Of a DNA stretch of 36,054 bases, positions 15,719-23,405 are shown one piece after another; within the stretch, counting starts at the first letter, position 1; each line of letters begins with the position of its first letter. The DNA lies in contig JAEDEN010000011.1 in assembly GCA_016293265.1 (NCBI GenBank), forward strand, positions 1 through 36,054, given 5' to 3'. Below the pieces are notes generated by a model that made no database searches, was not told where the DNA came from, and was given only the letters and a program-made list of their open reading frames with translations. This DNA comes from Oscillospiraceae bacterium (lineage in GTDB: Bacteria; Bacillota; Clostridia; Oscillospirales; Oscillospiraceae). The position numbers and the translations under genes were made by a program.

Positions 15719-15973
15719 ATGGAGCAATATTTGATCCTTGCCCGCTCTGTGACCTATGCCCAGCGAATGCAAAAAGCGCTGGGGCAGGCGGGTATTCGTT
15801 GTCAGATTTCCCGCGCGCCAAGGGATGTGACCGACCTTGGCTGCGCTTATGTGGTGCGCCTTGATTTCAGGGATCTTGCACCGGCTTTGGTCACGCTTCA
15901 CAAAGAAGGCCTGGACCCCATCCGCATTTTCCTGGAACAGCATGGGGAATACCGGGAGGTGATGTCCACATGA
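15719..15973 (+). CDS. DUF3343 small protein (putative Se/S-carrier-like)
   Basis: An 84-residue protein starting MEQYLILARSVTYAQRMQKAL and containing CAYVVRL, typical of DUF3343 (Pfam text calls it putative Se/S carrier-like). Two cysteines are seen (in IRCQI and LGCAY). Start ATG 15719 has GGAGGA (15705-15710) at eight bases; the in-frame ORF extending back to 15449 runs through ispF out of frame and is rejected. Its stop overlaps the next start by ATGA, tightly pairing it with a cysteine-desulfurase-like enzyme. A role in passing sulfur or selenium is inference from family and pairing. Confidence 0.8.
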   Translation: MEQYLILARSVTYAQRMQKALGQAGIRCQISRAPRDVTDLGCAYVVRLDFRDLAPALVTLHKEGLDPIRIFLEQHGEYREVMST

Positions 15974-17094
15974 TCTATCTGGACAGCGCCGCTACCACGT
16001 TCCAGAAACCGCCCGCCGTGTCTCTTGCCATGGCGGAGGCGCTTCGTACCATGAGTTCCCCCGGGCGGGGCGGATATGAAGCCGCCATGCATGCGGCGGA
16101 CATGGTTTTTCAATGCCGAAGCGAGCTTGCGGAGCTGTTTCACATGAAGGACCCGGGGAGGGTGGTATTCACCATGAATGCGACCCATGCCCTGAATATT
16201 GCCATCAAAAGTCTGGTACGCCGGGGAGGAAGGGTCGTCATCTCCGGGTACGAGCATAATGCCGTCACCCGGCCGCTGTTTGCCGTCGGTGCAGATGTGC
16301 GCGTTGCCGCCGCACCGCTGTTCCGGCCGGAGGAGGTGGCCGGCGCCTTTGACAGGCTGATTCGTCCCGGCACGGATGCCGTCATCTGCAACCATGTTTC
16401 CAACGTTTTCGGCTTCGTACAGCCTGTGAAGGCCGTTGCCGCCCTTTGCCGCAAGCGGCATGTTCCACTCATCATTGATGCGTCTCAGTCGGCGGGACTT
16501 CTGCCCTTGGATATGGAAGCCCTTGGCGCGGCGTTTATCGCCATGCCGGGGCATAAGGGGCTTTACGGCCCTCAGGGTACCGGAGTTCTCCTCTGCGGAG
16601 AAAGCGTACGTCCCCGGACACTGCTGGAAGGCGGGACCGGGAGCATTTCTCTCCGGCAGCAGATGCCGGATTTCCTGCCCGACCAGTTGGAGAGCGGCAC
16701 CCACAATGTTCCCGGTATTGCGGGGCTTCTTGCCGGTGTGCGGTACGTGCGCCGGCAGGGAATGGAAAACATCTGCCAAAAGGAAAGACAGCTTGCTCTC
16801 ATGGCGGCGGAAGGCCTTCAGCAGCTTCCCGGCGTCCGTGTGTATACGCAGCCCGGACTTTACGGCCAGCTCGGCGTGCTGTCTTTCACTGTGGAGGGCA
16901 GGGACAGCGAGGAGACAGGCGCCGCACTGGGGGAAGCGGGCGTTGCCGTCCGGGCAGGGCTGCACTGCGCCCCTCTTGCGCATCGGAGCGGTGGGACCCT
17001 TGAAACAGGTACGGTGCGCATCAGTTTTTCCGATTTCAACACGAAAAAGGAGATTGTTCGTTTTCTCTCCCTCACAGACGCCCTGCTTCACTGA
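15970..17094 (+). CDS. Class V aminotransferase, cysteine desulfurase family
   Basis: A PLP enzyme of 374 residues resembling the TIGR01977 cysteine-desulfurase subfamily. It opens with YLDSAATTFQKP, carries the PLP-pocket residues His96 (GYEHNA), Asp170 (IIDASQSAG) and the Schiff-base Lys196 (PGHKGLYGPQG), and has a candidate persulfide Cys333 (RAGLHCAPLAH). That cysteine motif resembles NifS/SufS relatives. No iscU, sufU or selD lies nearby, so the sulfur or selenium acceptor is unknown; the coupled DUF3343 protein is the obvious candidate. No clear terminator follows. Confidence 0.88.
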   Translation: MIYLDSAATTFQKPPAVSLAMAEALRTMSSPGRGGYEAAMHAADMVFQCRSELAELFHMKDPGRVVFTMNATHALNIAIKSLVRRGGRVVISGYEHNAVTRPLFAVGADVRVAAAPLFRPEEVAGAFDRLIRPGTDAVICNHVSNVFGFVQPVKAVAALCRKRHVPLIIDASQSAGLLPLDMEALGAAFIAMPGHKGLYGPQGTGVLLCGESVRPRTLLEGGTGSISLRQQMPDFLPDQLESGTHNVPGIAGLLAGVRYVRRQGMENICQKERQLALMAAEGLQQLPGVRVYTQPGLYGQLGVLSFTVEGRDSEETGAALGEAGVAVRAGLHCAPLAHRSGGTLETGTVRISFSDFNTKKEIVRFLSLTDALLH

Positions 17095-17132
17095 TAATTC
17101 TGAATAGTCCGTTAATTTTCACCGTGTTTACC

Positions 17133-17161
17133 TTGCAATTGGCAGGCATATTTTATATAAT
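17133..17161 (+). promoter_or_regulatory. Sigma-A promoter of cdaA-cdaR
   Basis: TTGCAA (17133-17138), a 17-base spacer and perfect TATAAT (17156-17161), 36 bases upstream of the cdaA ATG. Confidence 0.8.
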
Positions 17162-17197
17162 CAAAGTATTCATGACCTGAAAGGGTGAAGACGTTCA

Positions 17198-18079
17198 ATG
17201 AACTGGAGCCTTACGGAAGCAACCGCCTGGATTTGGCGGTATCTGCAGACGCTGCAGGTCACAGACTTCCTGGATATCGCCATTATGGCGTTTGTGTTTT
17301 ATAAAATTCTGACGCTGGTGCAAAGCACGAAGGCGGCAAGCCTTTTGAAAGGCCTGCTGACCTTTCTGGCGATGCTGCTGGTCTCCTCGGCGCTGCATCT
17401 CAACGGCATCAATTTTATCCTGAGCGGCATGGTGGACATGGGCGTTCTGGCGCTGATTATCTTGTTCCAGCCGGAGCTGCGCCGTCTCCTGGAGCAGATG
17501 GGCAGCCGCAGCTTTGTAGCGTTCCTGACCCACACGGAGGACGGCGGTACCATTGAAAAAACCATCGCCCAGACCGTGATCGCCTGCACGGATATGTCCC
17601 AGAGCCGTACCGGTGCGCTGATCGTATTTGAGCGGGAGATGCTGATGGATGACCTGGTGCGCAGCGGCACCGTACTGGATGCCGCTGTGTCCAGCGAGCT
17701 TTTGAAAAACATTTTTTTCGTAAAGGCCCCCATGCACGATGGCGCCGTCATTGTCCGAAATGGACGTGTACTTGGCGCCGGCTGTATGCTGCCCTTGAGC
17801 AAAAACGTGAATCTCAGCCGGGACCTGGGTATGCGGCACCGCGCCGGAATCGGTATGAGCGAGAATTCCGACGCCGTGGTGGTCATCGTATCCGAGGAGA
17901 CCGGCTCCATCTCCGTTGCCATCGGCGGTATGCTCAAGCGGCATCTGAAGCCGGAAACGCTGGAAAACCTCCTTCGCAACGAGCTCCTTCCTCAGGATGT
18001 CTCCGAAAAGGAGAAAAAGCCGGGCCTTCTTGGCCTGCTGCACATCAAGAAGAACGGAGGTGTGGACGATGGCCAATGA
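17198..18079 (+). CDS. cdaA: Diadenylate cyclase CdaA (c-di-AMP synthase)
   Basis: Membrane-bound enzyme that condenses two ATP into c-di-AMP, a messenger for potassium, osmotic and cell-wall homeostasis. The 293-residue product has three N-terminal membrane helices (within about 26-92) and a DAC domain with DGAVIVRNGR (181-190) and GMRHRAGIGMSE (211-222), the DGA and RHR catalytic motifs. The C terminus is a charged cytoplasmic tail. It overlaps cdaR, its regulator. glmM, the usual third partner, is not next here. Confidence 0.96.
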   Translation: MNWSLTEATAWIWRYLQTLQVTDFLDIAIMAFVFYKILTLVQSTKAASLLKGLLTFLAMLLVSSALHLNGINFILSGMVDMGVLALIILFQPELRRLLEQMGSRSFVAFLTHTEDGGTIEKTIAQTVIACTDMSQSRTGALIVFEREMLMDDLVRSGTVLDAAVSSELLKNIFFVKAPMHDGAVIVRNGRVLGAGCMLPLSKNVNLSRDLGMRHRAGIGMSENSDAVVVIVSEETGSISVAIGGMLKRHLKPETLENLLRNELLPQDVSEKEKKPGLLGLLHIKKNGGVDDGQ

Positions 18080-19373
18080 AAACGAGAAAGTGGACACCAA
18101 GAAGTACTTGTATATCCTTTTGTCCATCTTTGTGGCTGCCTCCATCTGGTTCTTTGTGGATGAGCATAATAACCGGACGGTCGAAGTGGAATTTAAGGAT
18201 ATCCCCATCACCTACCGGGACGTCAATGAGGGCCTTTCCGAGCGTGGATTGATGCTGGTGGAAGGGGAGGACAGCGGCACCAGTGAAACCATCGACCTGA
18301 CCCTGGAAGGCCGGCGGAGGCTGATTACGGATCTTGACAGCTCCAAGATCACCGTTACCGTGGATCTTTCCGATATCACGGAAACCGGCAAGAAGTGGAT
18401 CAGGCCCAGCATCACCTATTCCGAACGAAAATTTGCCGACATTACGGTGGAGAGCAGCTATTATGTCACCGTGAACATCAGCGAGCTGAACCGCCGCACG
18501 GTAGATGTTCGCTGTGAGGTCACCGGAAATGTGGCTAACGGCTATTCCGCAGGCGAGGTTCAGCTCTCCCAGACGGAAGTGGAACTGCGCGGTCAGGCGA
18601 AAGACATTGACCCCGTCAGCTTTGTGAAGGTCACTCTGGATATCGGACAGGACGCTTCCGAGACCATCAGCCGCGACCTTACCTTCCAATACTATGACCG
18701 CAACGGCAATCTTCTGGACGGCGATGGCGTCCGCCCCACCGTGGAGTATATCCAGGCCAGGCTGCCGGTGTTTGTCACCAAGGAACTGAATCTGGTGGTG
18801 AACTTCTCGGAGGCCCCCGGTGCAAGGCTTGACAACACCGAGTGGGATATTTTCCCCAAGAGTATTACCGTCTCCGGTGACGCATCGCAGCTAAAAAATG
18901 TGAATAATATCATTTTGGGGGACTGCGACCTTTTGAAGCTGACTGCAGAATCCACCTCTTACGAAGCCACATTCCCCATCATCATTCCCGAGGGATGCAA
19001 AAACCTCAGCGGCGTCACGCGGGCCACCCTGAAGATCAGATTCAAGGATATGATCAGTACGGAACTGCTGGCTGTCAATTTTGATTACGCCAATCTGCCG
19101 GAAGGGAAGACGGCCACCATCCTGACGGAGGAGCTTCCCATCGCTCTCTTCGGCACCTCCGCAGACGTGACGTCTTTGACCAGTGACGATATCATCGTCA
19201 TTGCTGACCTGAGCGACTATACCGGCGCTTCCGGAACCTACAGCGTCCCGGCTACCGTGAAGGTGACCTCCGGAGCGGATGTGGGCGTTTCCGGCACTTA
19301 TCAGGTTCAGGCAAGGATCTCGGAGACGCCGTCCACGAATGATCCGATGGTCCAGGCACCATCGGAAGAGTAA
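18069..19373 (+). CDS. cdaR: CdaR, YbbR-domain regulator of CdaA
   Basis: A 434-residue protein with a short cytoplasmic N terminus, one membrane helix (about 13-29, LYILLSIFVAASIWFFV) and an extracytoplasmic region of repeated YbbR domains (about four, spread over 35-420). CdaR binds and modulates CdaA in Bacillus and Listeria. Start ATG 18069 lies inside the last codons of cdaA and has GGAGG (18056-18060) at eight bases. An in-frame extension from 17997 is rejected because it lacks a signal and would bury the membrane anchor. A low-complexity tail ends the protein. Confidence 0.92.
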   Translation: MANENEKVDTKKYLYILLSIFVAASIWFFVDEHNNRTVEVEFKDIPITYRDVNEGLSERGLMLVEGEDSGTSETIDLTLEGRRRLITDLDSSKITVTVDLSDITETGKKWIRPSITYSERKFADITVESSYYVTVNISELNRRTVDVRCEVTGNVANGYSAGEVQLSQTEVELRGQAKDIDPVSFVKVTLDIGQDASETISRDLTFQYYDRNGNLLDGDGVRPTVEYIQARLPVFVTKELNLVVNFSEAPGARLDNTEWDIFPKSITVSGDASQLKNVNNIILGDCDLLKLTAESTSYEATFPIIIPEGCKNLSGVTRATLKIRFKDMISTELLAVNFDYANLPEGKTATILTEELPIALFGTSADVTSLTSDDIIVIADLSDYTGASGTYSVPATVKVTSGADVGVSGTYQVQARISETPSTNDPMVQAPSEE

Positions 19374-19388
19374 CACAGGAGAAACGCT

Positions 19389-19799
19389 ATGACCCAAATC
19401 GCAACTGTTGAACGGATCATTGATGCTGACCACGCGGTGATTTCCGTTCCCCGGAAATCCGCCTGCGGACATGACTGTGAGGAGTGCGCCGGCTGCGGTG
19501 TCTCCGGCGCGGCCGTCAAGGCCAAAGCGCTGAACACCGCCGGTGCAAAGCCGGGCCAGAAGGTGGTGGTGGAAAGCGACACGAAAAAGATGCTGCGCAT
19601 CGTGGCGCTGGTATACCTGATCCCGGTGGTGCTGTTCATTTTCGGATATCTCATTCCCGCCTTGATGGGGGCCAGTGTGGCCGTCCAGTATACCGCGGCC
19701 CTGCTGGGCTTTGCGGCGGGAATTGCGGTGGCTATCGCCTATGACCGGCGTCTCAAGGCAAGAGGAGGACTTTCCTTCACCATCGTTCGGCTGTTTTAA
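19389..19799 (+). CDS. RseC/SoxR-reducing-system family membrane protein
   Basis: A 136-residue protein of the RseC/MucC type. The N-terminal beta-rich region holds four clustered cysteines, Cys26, Cys30, Cys33 and Cys36 (CGHDCEECAGC), which could bind a metal or Fe-S centre. Two membrane helices follow (about 71-91 and 95-117), then a basic C terminus. RseC proteins have been linked to SoxR reduction and Rnf-type electron transfer in other bacteria. No rnf genes are seen nearby. Function here is unproven. Confidence 0.82.
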   Translation: MTQIATVERIIDADHAVISVPRKSACGHDCEECAGCGVSGAAVKAKALNTAGAKPGQKVVVESDTKKMLRIVALVYLIPVVLFIFGYLIPALMGASVAVQYTAALLGFAAGIAVAIAYDRRLKARGGLSFTIVRLF

Positions 19800-19801
19800 C
19801 G

Positions 19802-20710
19802 ATGTTCGGTTATGTAAGACCCCCTCTTTCCGACCTTCCTCAGGAGGAATCGGAACGCTTTCGCCGCATCTACTGCGGCCTGTGCCACACGCTTGGCAGG
19901 GAATATGGAGCCGCGGCCCAGTTCATCCTGAACTATGACTTCACCTACCTTGCCATCTTCCTTTCCGCAGCGGAGGACGACCCGTGCCGCAGCGGACGGT
20001 GTATCGCAAGTCCCCTGCGTAAAAGGGAGTATCTTCCCGGCAGCAAGGCCTTGGAGCTTGCCGCCGATGAGAGCGTGATCCTTGCTTACTGGCAGCTTCG
20101 GGACGGCGTTTCCGATCATGACTGGTTCCATGGACTTAAGTACCGGGCGGCCTCTTCCGCATTGGAGCGTGCTTACCGCAGGGCTGCTCAAAAACGTCCC
20201 GGCTTTGATGAGGTCACCCGACGTCAGCTGCGGATCCTCGCTGGATTAGAAGAGGAGAATTGTACGTCCATGGACCGGGCGGCAGACGCTTTCGCAGTGC
20301 TTTTGGGAGGTGCGGCGGATGAGGTGGAGGATCCCGTTCGACGCCGGGTGCTGGAGCAGCTCCTCTATCACCTGGGACGTTGGGTATATCTGGTGGATGC
20401 GGCGGATGATTTGAAAAAAGACGCCGAAAACGGAAACTATAATCCTGTGGCGCTGCGCTATGGCCTGACGGACGGCGTATGGACGCCGGAGTGCAGGCGG
20501 GAATTTGCTGCAACGCTGGACCACTCCATCCACATGATGACCACAGCCTTTGAACTTTGGGATTTCGGTGTGTGGACGCCGATTTTGGAGACAACCCTTT
20601 ATACCGGCCTGTTCCGCGTGGGCAAGGCAGTGCTTGACGGTACGTACCGGCCGTTGCTGCGCGGTGAGGATATTAGAAAGAAACGCAAGAATGGTGAGGA
20701 TAGCGCATGA
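19802..20710 (+). CDS. DUF5685 family protein, four-Cys N terminus
   Basis: A 302-residue, largely helical protein that I place in DUF5685. The N-terminal part carries CGLC (Cys25, Cys28) and a second pair, Cys62 and Cys67 (DDPCRSGRC), together a plausible metal site. A conserved-looking acidic segment LVDAADDLKKDAENGNYNP (198-216) resembles the Asp-rich Mg2+-binding segment of class I prenyl synthases, a weak likeness only. It starts two bases after the RseC-like gene and overlaps the J-domain gene by ATGA. No function is established. Confidence 0.78.
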   Translation: MFGYVRPPLSDLPQEESERFRRIYCGLCHTLGREYGAAAQFILNYDFTYLAIFLSAAEDDPCRSGRCIASPLRKREYLPGSKALELAADESVILAYWQLRDGVSDHDWFHGLKYRAASSALERAYRRAAQKRPGFDEVTRRQLRILAGLEEENCTSMDRAADAFAVLLGGAADEVEDPVRRRVLEQLLYHLGRWVYLVDAADDLKKDAENGNYNPVALRYGLTDGVWTPECRREFAATLDHSIHMMTTAFELWDFGVWTPILETTLYTGLFRVGKAVLDGTYRPLLRGEDIRKKRKNGEDSA

Positions 20711-21348
20711 AAGATCCCTATCAGATACTGGGCGTATCGGAAAGTGCAAGTGACGACGAGGTCAAACGGGCCTATCGAAACCTTGCGCGGAAATACCACC
20801 CGGACAATTATCATGATAATCCTTTGGCGGATCTAGCTCAGGAAAAGATGAAAGAGATTAACGCCGCCTATGAGGAGATCAACAAAAGACGAAGCAGCGC
20901 CGCTGCGGGACATCAGAGCAGCACGGGTTATGCGGGTTATGGCAGTTACGGCGGTTACGGCGGCGGATATGCCCAATATAACCAGCAGTCCACCAGCTCT
21001 GTTCTCCAGCAGGCCCGGGTCGCCATCCAGACGGGGAATATTACACGGGCGGAGGCACTGCTTGCCAACTACAGCGATCACAACGCCGAGTGGAACTTTC
21101 TGCGGGGAGCTGTGTGCTATCGCCGAGGCTGGATGGATGAGGCCAGGCGCTACTATCAGACGGCTTGTCAGATGGAGCCCGGTAATCAGGAATACCGTCA
21201 GGCTCTGGAATTCATGGAAAACGGGACCCGGTCTGCTTACCGTCCCGGCGGCGATGCCTTTGGCACGGAGATGTGCAGCGCCAATCCATGTCTTACACTG
21301 TGTTGCGCTTACACCCTTTGCAACGGCGGCTACTGCTTCTTTTGCTAA
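20707..21348 (+). CDS. J-domain protein with Cys-rich C terminus
   Basis: A 213-residue co-chaperone-like protein. The J domain occupies residues 1-62 (YQILGVSESASDDEVKRAYR, HPD at 31-33), so it should stimulate a DnaK. A Gly/Tyr-rich linker (about 70-95) leads to a TPR-like helical region (about 100-180). The last 25 residues contain seven cysteines (ending GGYCFFC). There is no DnaJ zinc-finger or C-terminal substrate domain, so this is a specialised type III J protein. It is translationally coupled to the DUF5685 gene, suggesting a joint role. Confidence 0.88.
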   Translation: MKDPYQILGVSESASDDEVKRAYRNLARKYHPDNYHDNPLADLAQEKMKEINAAYEEINKRRSSAAAGHQSSTGYAGYGSYGGYGGGYAQYNQQSTSSVLQQARVAIQTGNITRAEALLANYSDHNAEWNFLRGAVCYRRGWMDEARRYYQTACQMEPGNQEYRQALEFMENGTRSAYRPGGDAFGTEMCSANPCLTLCCAYTLCNGGYCFFC

Positions 21349-21370
21349 TGGGTCATAGGGAGGAAGAAAA

Positions 21371-22249
21371 ATGATCAAGAGTATGACCGGCTACGGCCGG
21401 GCCAGAAAGACGCTGAACAAGCGTGATATTACGGTGGAGGTCCGCTCTGTCAATAACCGCTATCTGGACTGCACCGTGAAAATGCCCCGGATGTATACCT
21501 TTGCCGAGGACGCGATCAAGCAGTGCGTGCAAAAGGCCATCTCCCGGGGCAAGGTGGATGTGTTCATCACGGTGGATGCCTCCGCGGCAGATGTTGCAAA
21601 GGTCACCGTCAACCGGGAATTGGCGGCAGGCTACACCGCCGCCCTCCGGGAACTGGCGGAAGTGTGCGGCATGGAATCTCATGTGACGCCGGAGCAGCTC
21701 TCCCGTTTTCCGGATGTCCTGACTGTCACCAAGGCTGACGAGGACCTGGAGACTGTCAGCGCTGATCTTTGCCAGGTATTGGCCGAAGCGCTTACCGCTT
21801 ATAACGAGATGCGCGCTGTGGAAGGGCGGAAGCTGGCGGAGGATATCTGCAACCGTCTGGCCACCATCGAGGACTATACCGCCCAGGTGGAAAAGCGCTC
21901 TCCCGAGACTGTGAAGGAGTACCGGGAGAAGCTGACTGCCCGGATGCAGGAGGTCCTTCAAAGCGCTACCATCGACCCCCAGCGTATCCTGACTGAGGCT
22001 GCCATTTACGCGGACAAGGTGGCTGTGGACGAGGAAACCGTTCGCCTGCGCAGCCATGTGGCCCAACTGCGCAGCATGGTGGCCTCTGACGAACCCATGG
22101 GCCGCAAGATGGACTTTTTGATCCAGGAGGTCAACCGGGAATCCAACACCATCGGCTCCAAGTGCAACGACGTGGACATCGCCCGCGTGGTGGTTGGGCT
22201 GAAGGCCGAGGTGGAGAAGATGCGTGAACAGGTCCAGAATGTGGAGTAA
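21371..22249 (+). CDS. yicC: YicC family endoribonuclease
   Basis: A 292-residue YicC/YloC protein, a stress-linked endoribonuclease family. It begins with the diagnostic MIKSMTGYGRA and VEVRSVNNRYLDC, and ends with the DUF1732 region MDFLIQEVNRESNTIGSKCND. Start ATG 21371 follows AGGGAGGAAG. It heads the run yicC-remA-gmk-rpoZ seen in Bacillus, with remA beginning three bases after its stop. Confidence 0.95.
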   Translation: MIKSMTGYGRARKTLNKRDITVEVRSVNNRYLDCTVKMPRMYTFAEDAIKQCVQKAISRGKVDVFITVDASAADVAKVTVNRELAAGYTAALRELAEVCGMESHVTPEQLSRFPDVLTVTKADEDLETVSADLCQVLAEALTAYNEMRAVEGRKLAEDICNRLATIEDYTAQVEKRSPETVKEYREKLTARMQEVLQSATIDPQRILTEAAIYADKVAVDEETVRLRSHVAQLRSMVASDEPMGRKMDFLIQEVNRESNTIGSKCNDVDIARVVVGLKAEVEKMREQVQNVE

Positions 22250-22252
22250 GGG

Positions 22253-22495
22253 ATGAAACTCATCAATATTGGTTTTGGAAACCTGGTTTCCGAGGAACGT
22301 CTGGTGGCCATTGTCAGCCCGGATTCCGCGCCCATAAAGCGTATGGTGCAGGAGACCCGGGAGCGCGGCATGCTGATCGATGCCACCTATGGCCGCAAGA
22401 CCGCGTCCATTTTCATCATGGACAGCGACCATGTGATACTGTCCGCTCTGCCCGTCGAAAAATTTGGCCTGCGCCTTGCGGATGAGAAGGAGTAA
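22253..22495 (+). CDS. remA: Extracellular matrix regulator RemA (DUF370)
   Basis: An 80-residue DNA-binding protein. In Bacillus subtilis RemA is a ring-forming activator of biofilm matrix and osmoprotection genes; in other Firmicutes its targets are less clear. Family features are MKLINIGFGNLVSEERLVAIVSP at the N terminus, the SAPIKRM and LIDATYGRKTAS segments and VILSALPVEKF. Its position between yicC and gmk is strongly conserved. Confidence 0.95.
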   Translation: MKLINIGFGNLVSEERLVAIVSPDSAPIKRMVQETRERGMLIDATYGRKTASIFIMDSDHVILSALPVEKFGLRLADEKE

Positions 22496-22503
22496 ATCGG
22501 TAT

Positions 22504-23100
22504 ATGAGAAAGGGAAAAACGTTTATTGTCTCCGGCCCTTCCGGTGTCGGAAAGAGCACTGTGCTCAACGCCCTGCTGCAAAAGCGAAAGGACGTGTATT
22601 TTTCAGTGTCCGCCACCACACGTCCGCCCCGCACGGGTGAGGAGGACCATGTTCATTATCATTTCATCGATGTGGACACCTTCCGGGAATGGATCGTCAA
22701 GGATGAGTTCCTGGAATATGCCGAATATGTGGGCAACTTTTACGGCACCCCGAAAAAGTATGTGGACGCGGCGATGGAGGAGGGCAGGGATGTCATCCTT
22801 GATATCGAGATCCAGGGCGCCATCCAGGTGGTGAGCAAGCGGCCGGATACGGTGCGCATCTTTATCGCTCCCCCCAGTTGGGACGAGCTGGAGCGCCGCC
22901 TTACGGAGCGCGGCACCGACACCGAGGAAAAAATCCAAAAGCGGCTCCTCCGGGCCAAAGTGGAGTTCCAGACCGCCCACACCTATGACTATTTTGTGAT
23001 TAATGACACAGTGGAAAATGCTGTGCAAGAGCTGGATGCCATTATGACGGCGGAGCACTGCAAGCCTCAGGAGCGCATGGAGATTATCTCCGGCCAATAA
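22504..23100 (+). CDS. gmk: Guanylate kinase
   Basis: Phosphorylates GMP to GDP. The 198-residue product has the P-loop GPSGVGKST (11-19), SATTRPPRTGEEDHVHYHF (GMP binding, about 37-55), and the GTP/GMP-binding AEYVGNFYGTPK (about 74-85). DVILDIEIQGA and the lid region RLTERGTDTEEKIQKRL follow. All family elements are intact. The spacing to remA is eight bases. Confidence 0.97.
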   Translation: MRKGKTFIVSGPSGVGKSTVLNALLQKRKDVYFSVSATTRPPRTGEEDHVHYHFIDVDTFREWIVKDEFLEYAEYVGNFYGTPKKYVDAAMEEGRDVILDIEIQGAIQVVSKRPDTVRIFIAPPSWDELERRLTERGTDTEEKIQKRLLRAKVEFQTAHTYDYFVINDTVENAVQELDAIMTAEHCKPQERMEIISGQ

Positions 23101-23151
23101 AAAAACCTGTATGTAAATTTAGCCGATTTGGCAGAATGGAAGTAGATTATT

Positions 23152-23367
23152 ATGATGCTGTATCCCGCTATGAGCAAGCTGACCTCCCGTATTCCCAACC
23201 GCTATATGCTGGTGGATGTTGTTGCCCGCCGCGCCCGTCAGATCGCTGACGAGGCCGATGAAGCCGACATCCATCTGGATGAAAAGGCCGTGACTCTGGC
23301 CATCCATGAGGTAGCCGACGGCAAGATCGACGCCAGCGGCATGGACCTGACCATCAGGGAAAACTGA
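23152..23367 (+). CDS. rpoZ: DNA-directed RNA polymerase omega subunit
   Basis: The 71-residue omega subunit stabilises beta-prime in RNA polymerase. RYMLVDVVARRARQIAD is the omega signature, followed by AVTLAIHEVADGKI. Two adjacent ATGs (23152 and 23155) are possible starts; the ribosome binding site is weak (GGAAG around 23138). It keeps the gmk-rpoZ neighbour order, but coaBC, which lies between rpoZ and priA in Bacillus, is missing here. Confidence 0.94.
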   Translation: MMLYPAMSKLTSRIPNRYMLVDVVARRARQIADEADEADIHLDEKAVTLAIHEVADGKIDASGMDLTIREN

Positions 23368-23405
23368 CCCGCAATTTTTGACAACAGCACGGAGGAGGGC
23401 GTGGT

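Noticed and set aside
15898..17091. A 397-codon minus-strand frame opposite the class V aminotransferase; similar long antisense frames at 5681-6691, 11168-12217 and 28002-29246
   Set aside because: All lie opposite well-identified plus-strand genes and have low-complexity His/Gly/Arg-rich translations typical of shadow frames.
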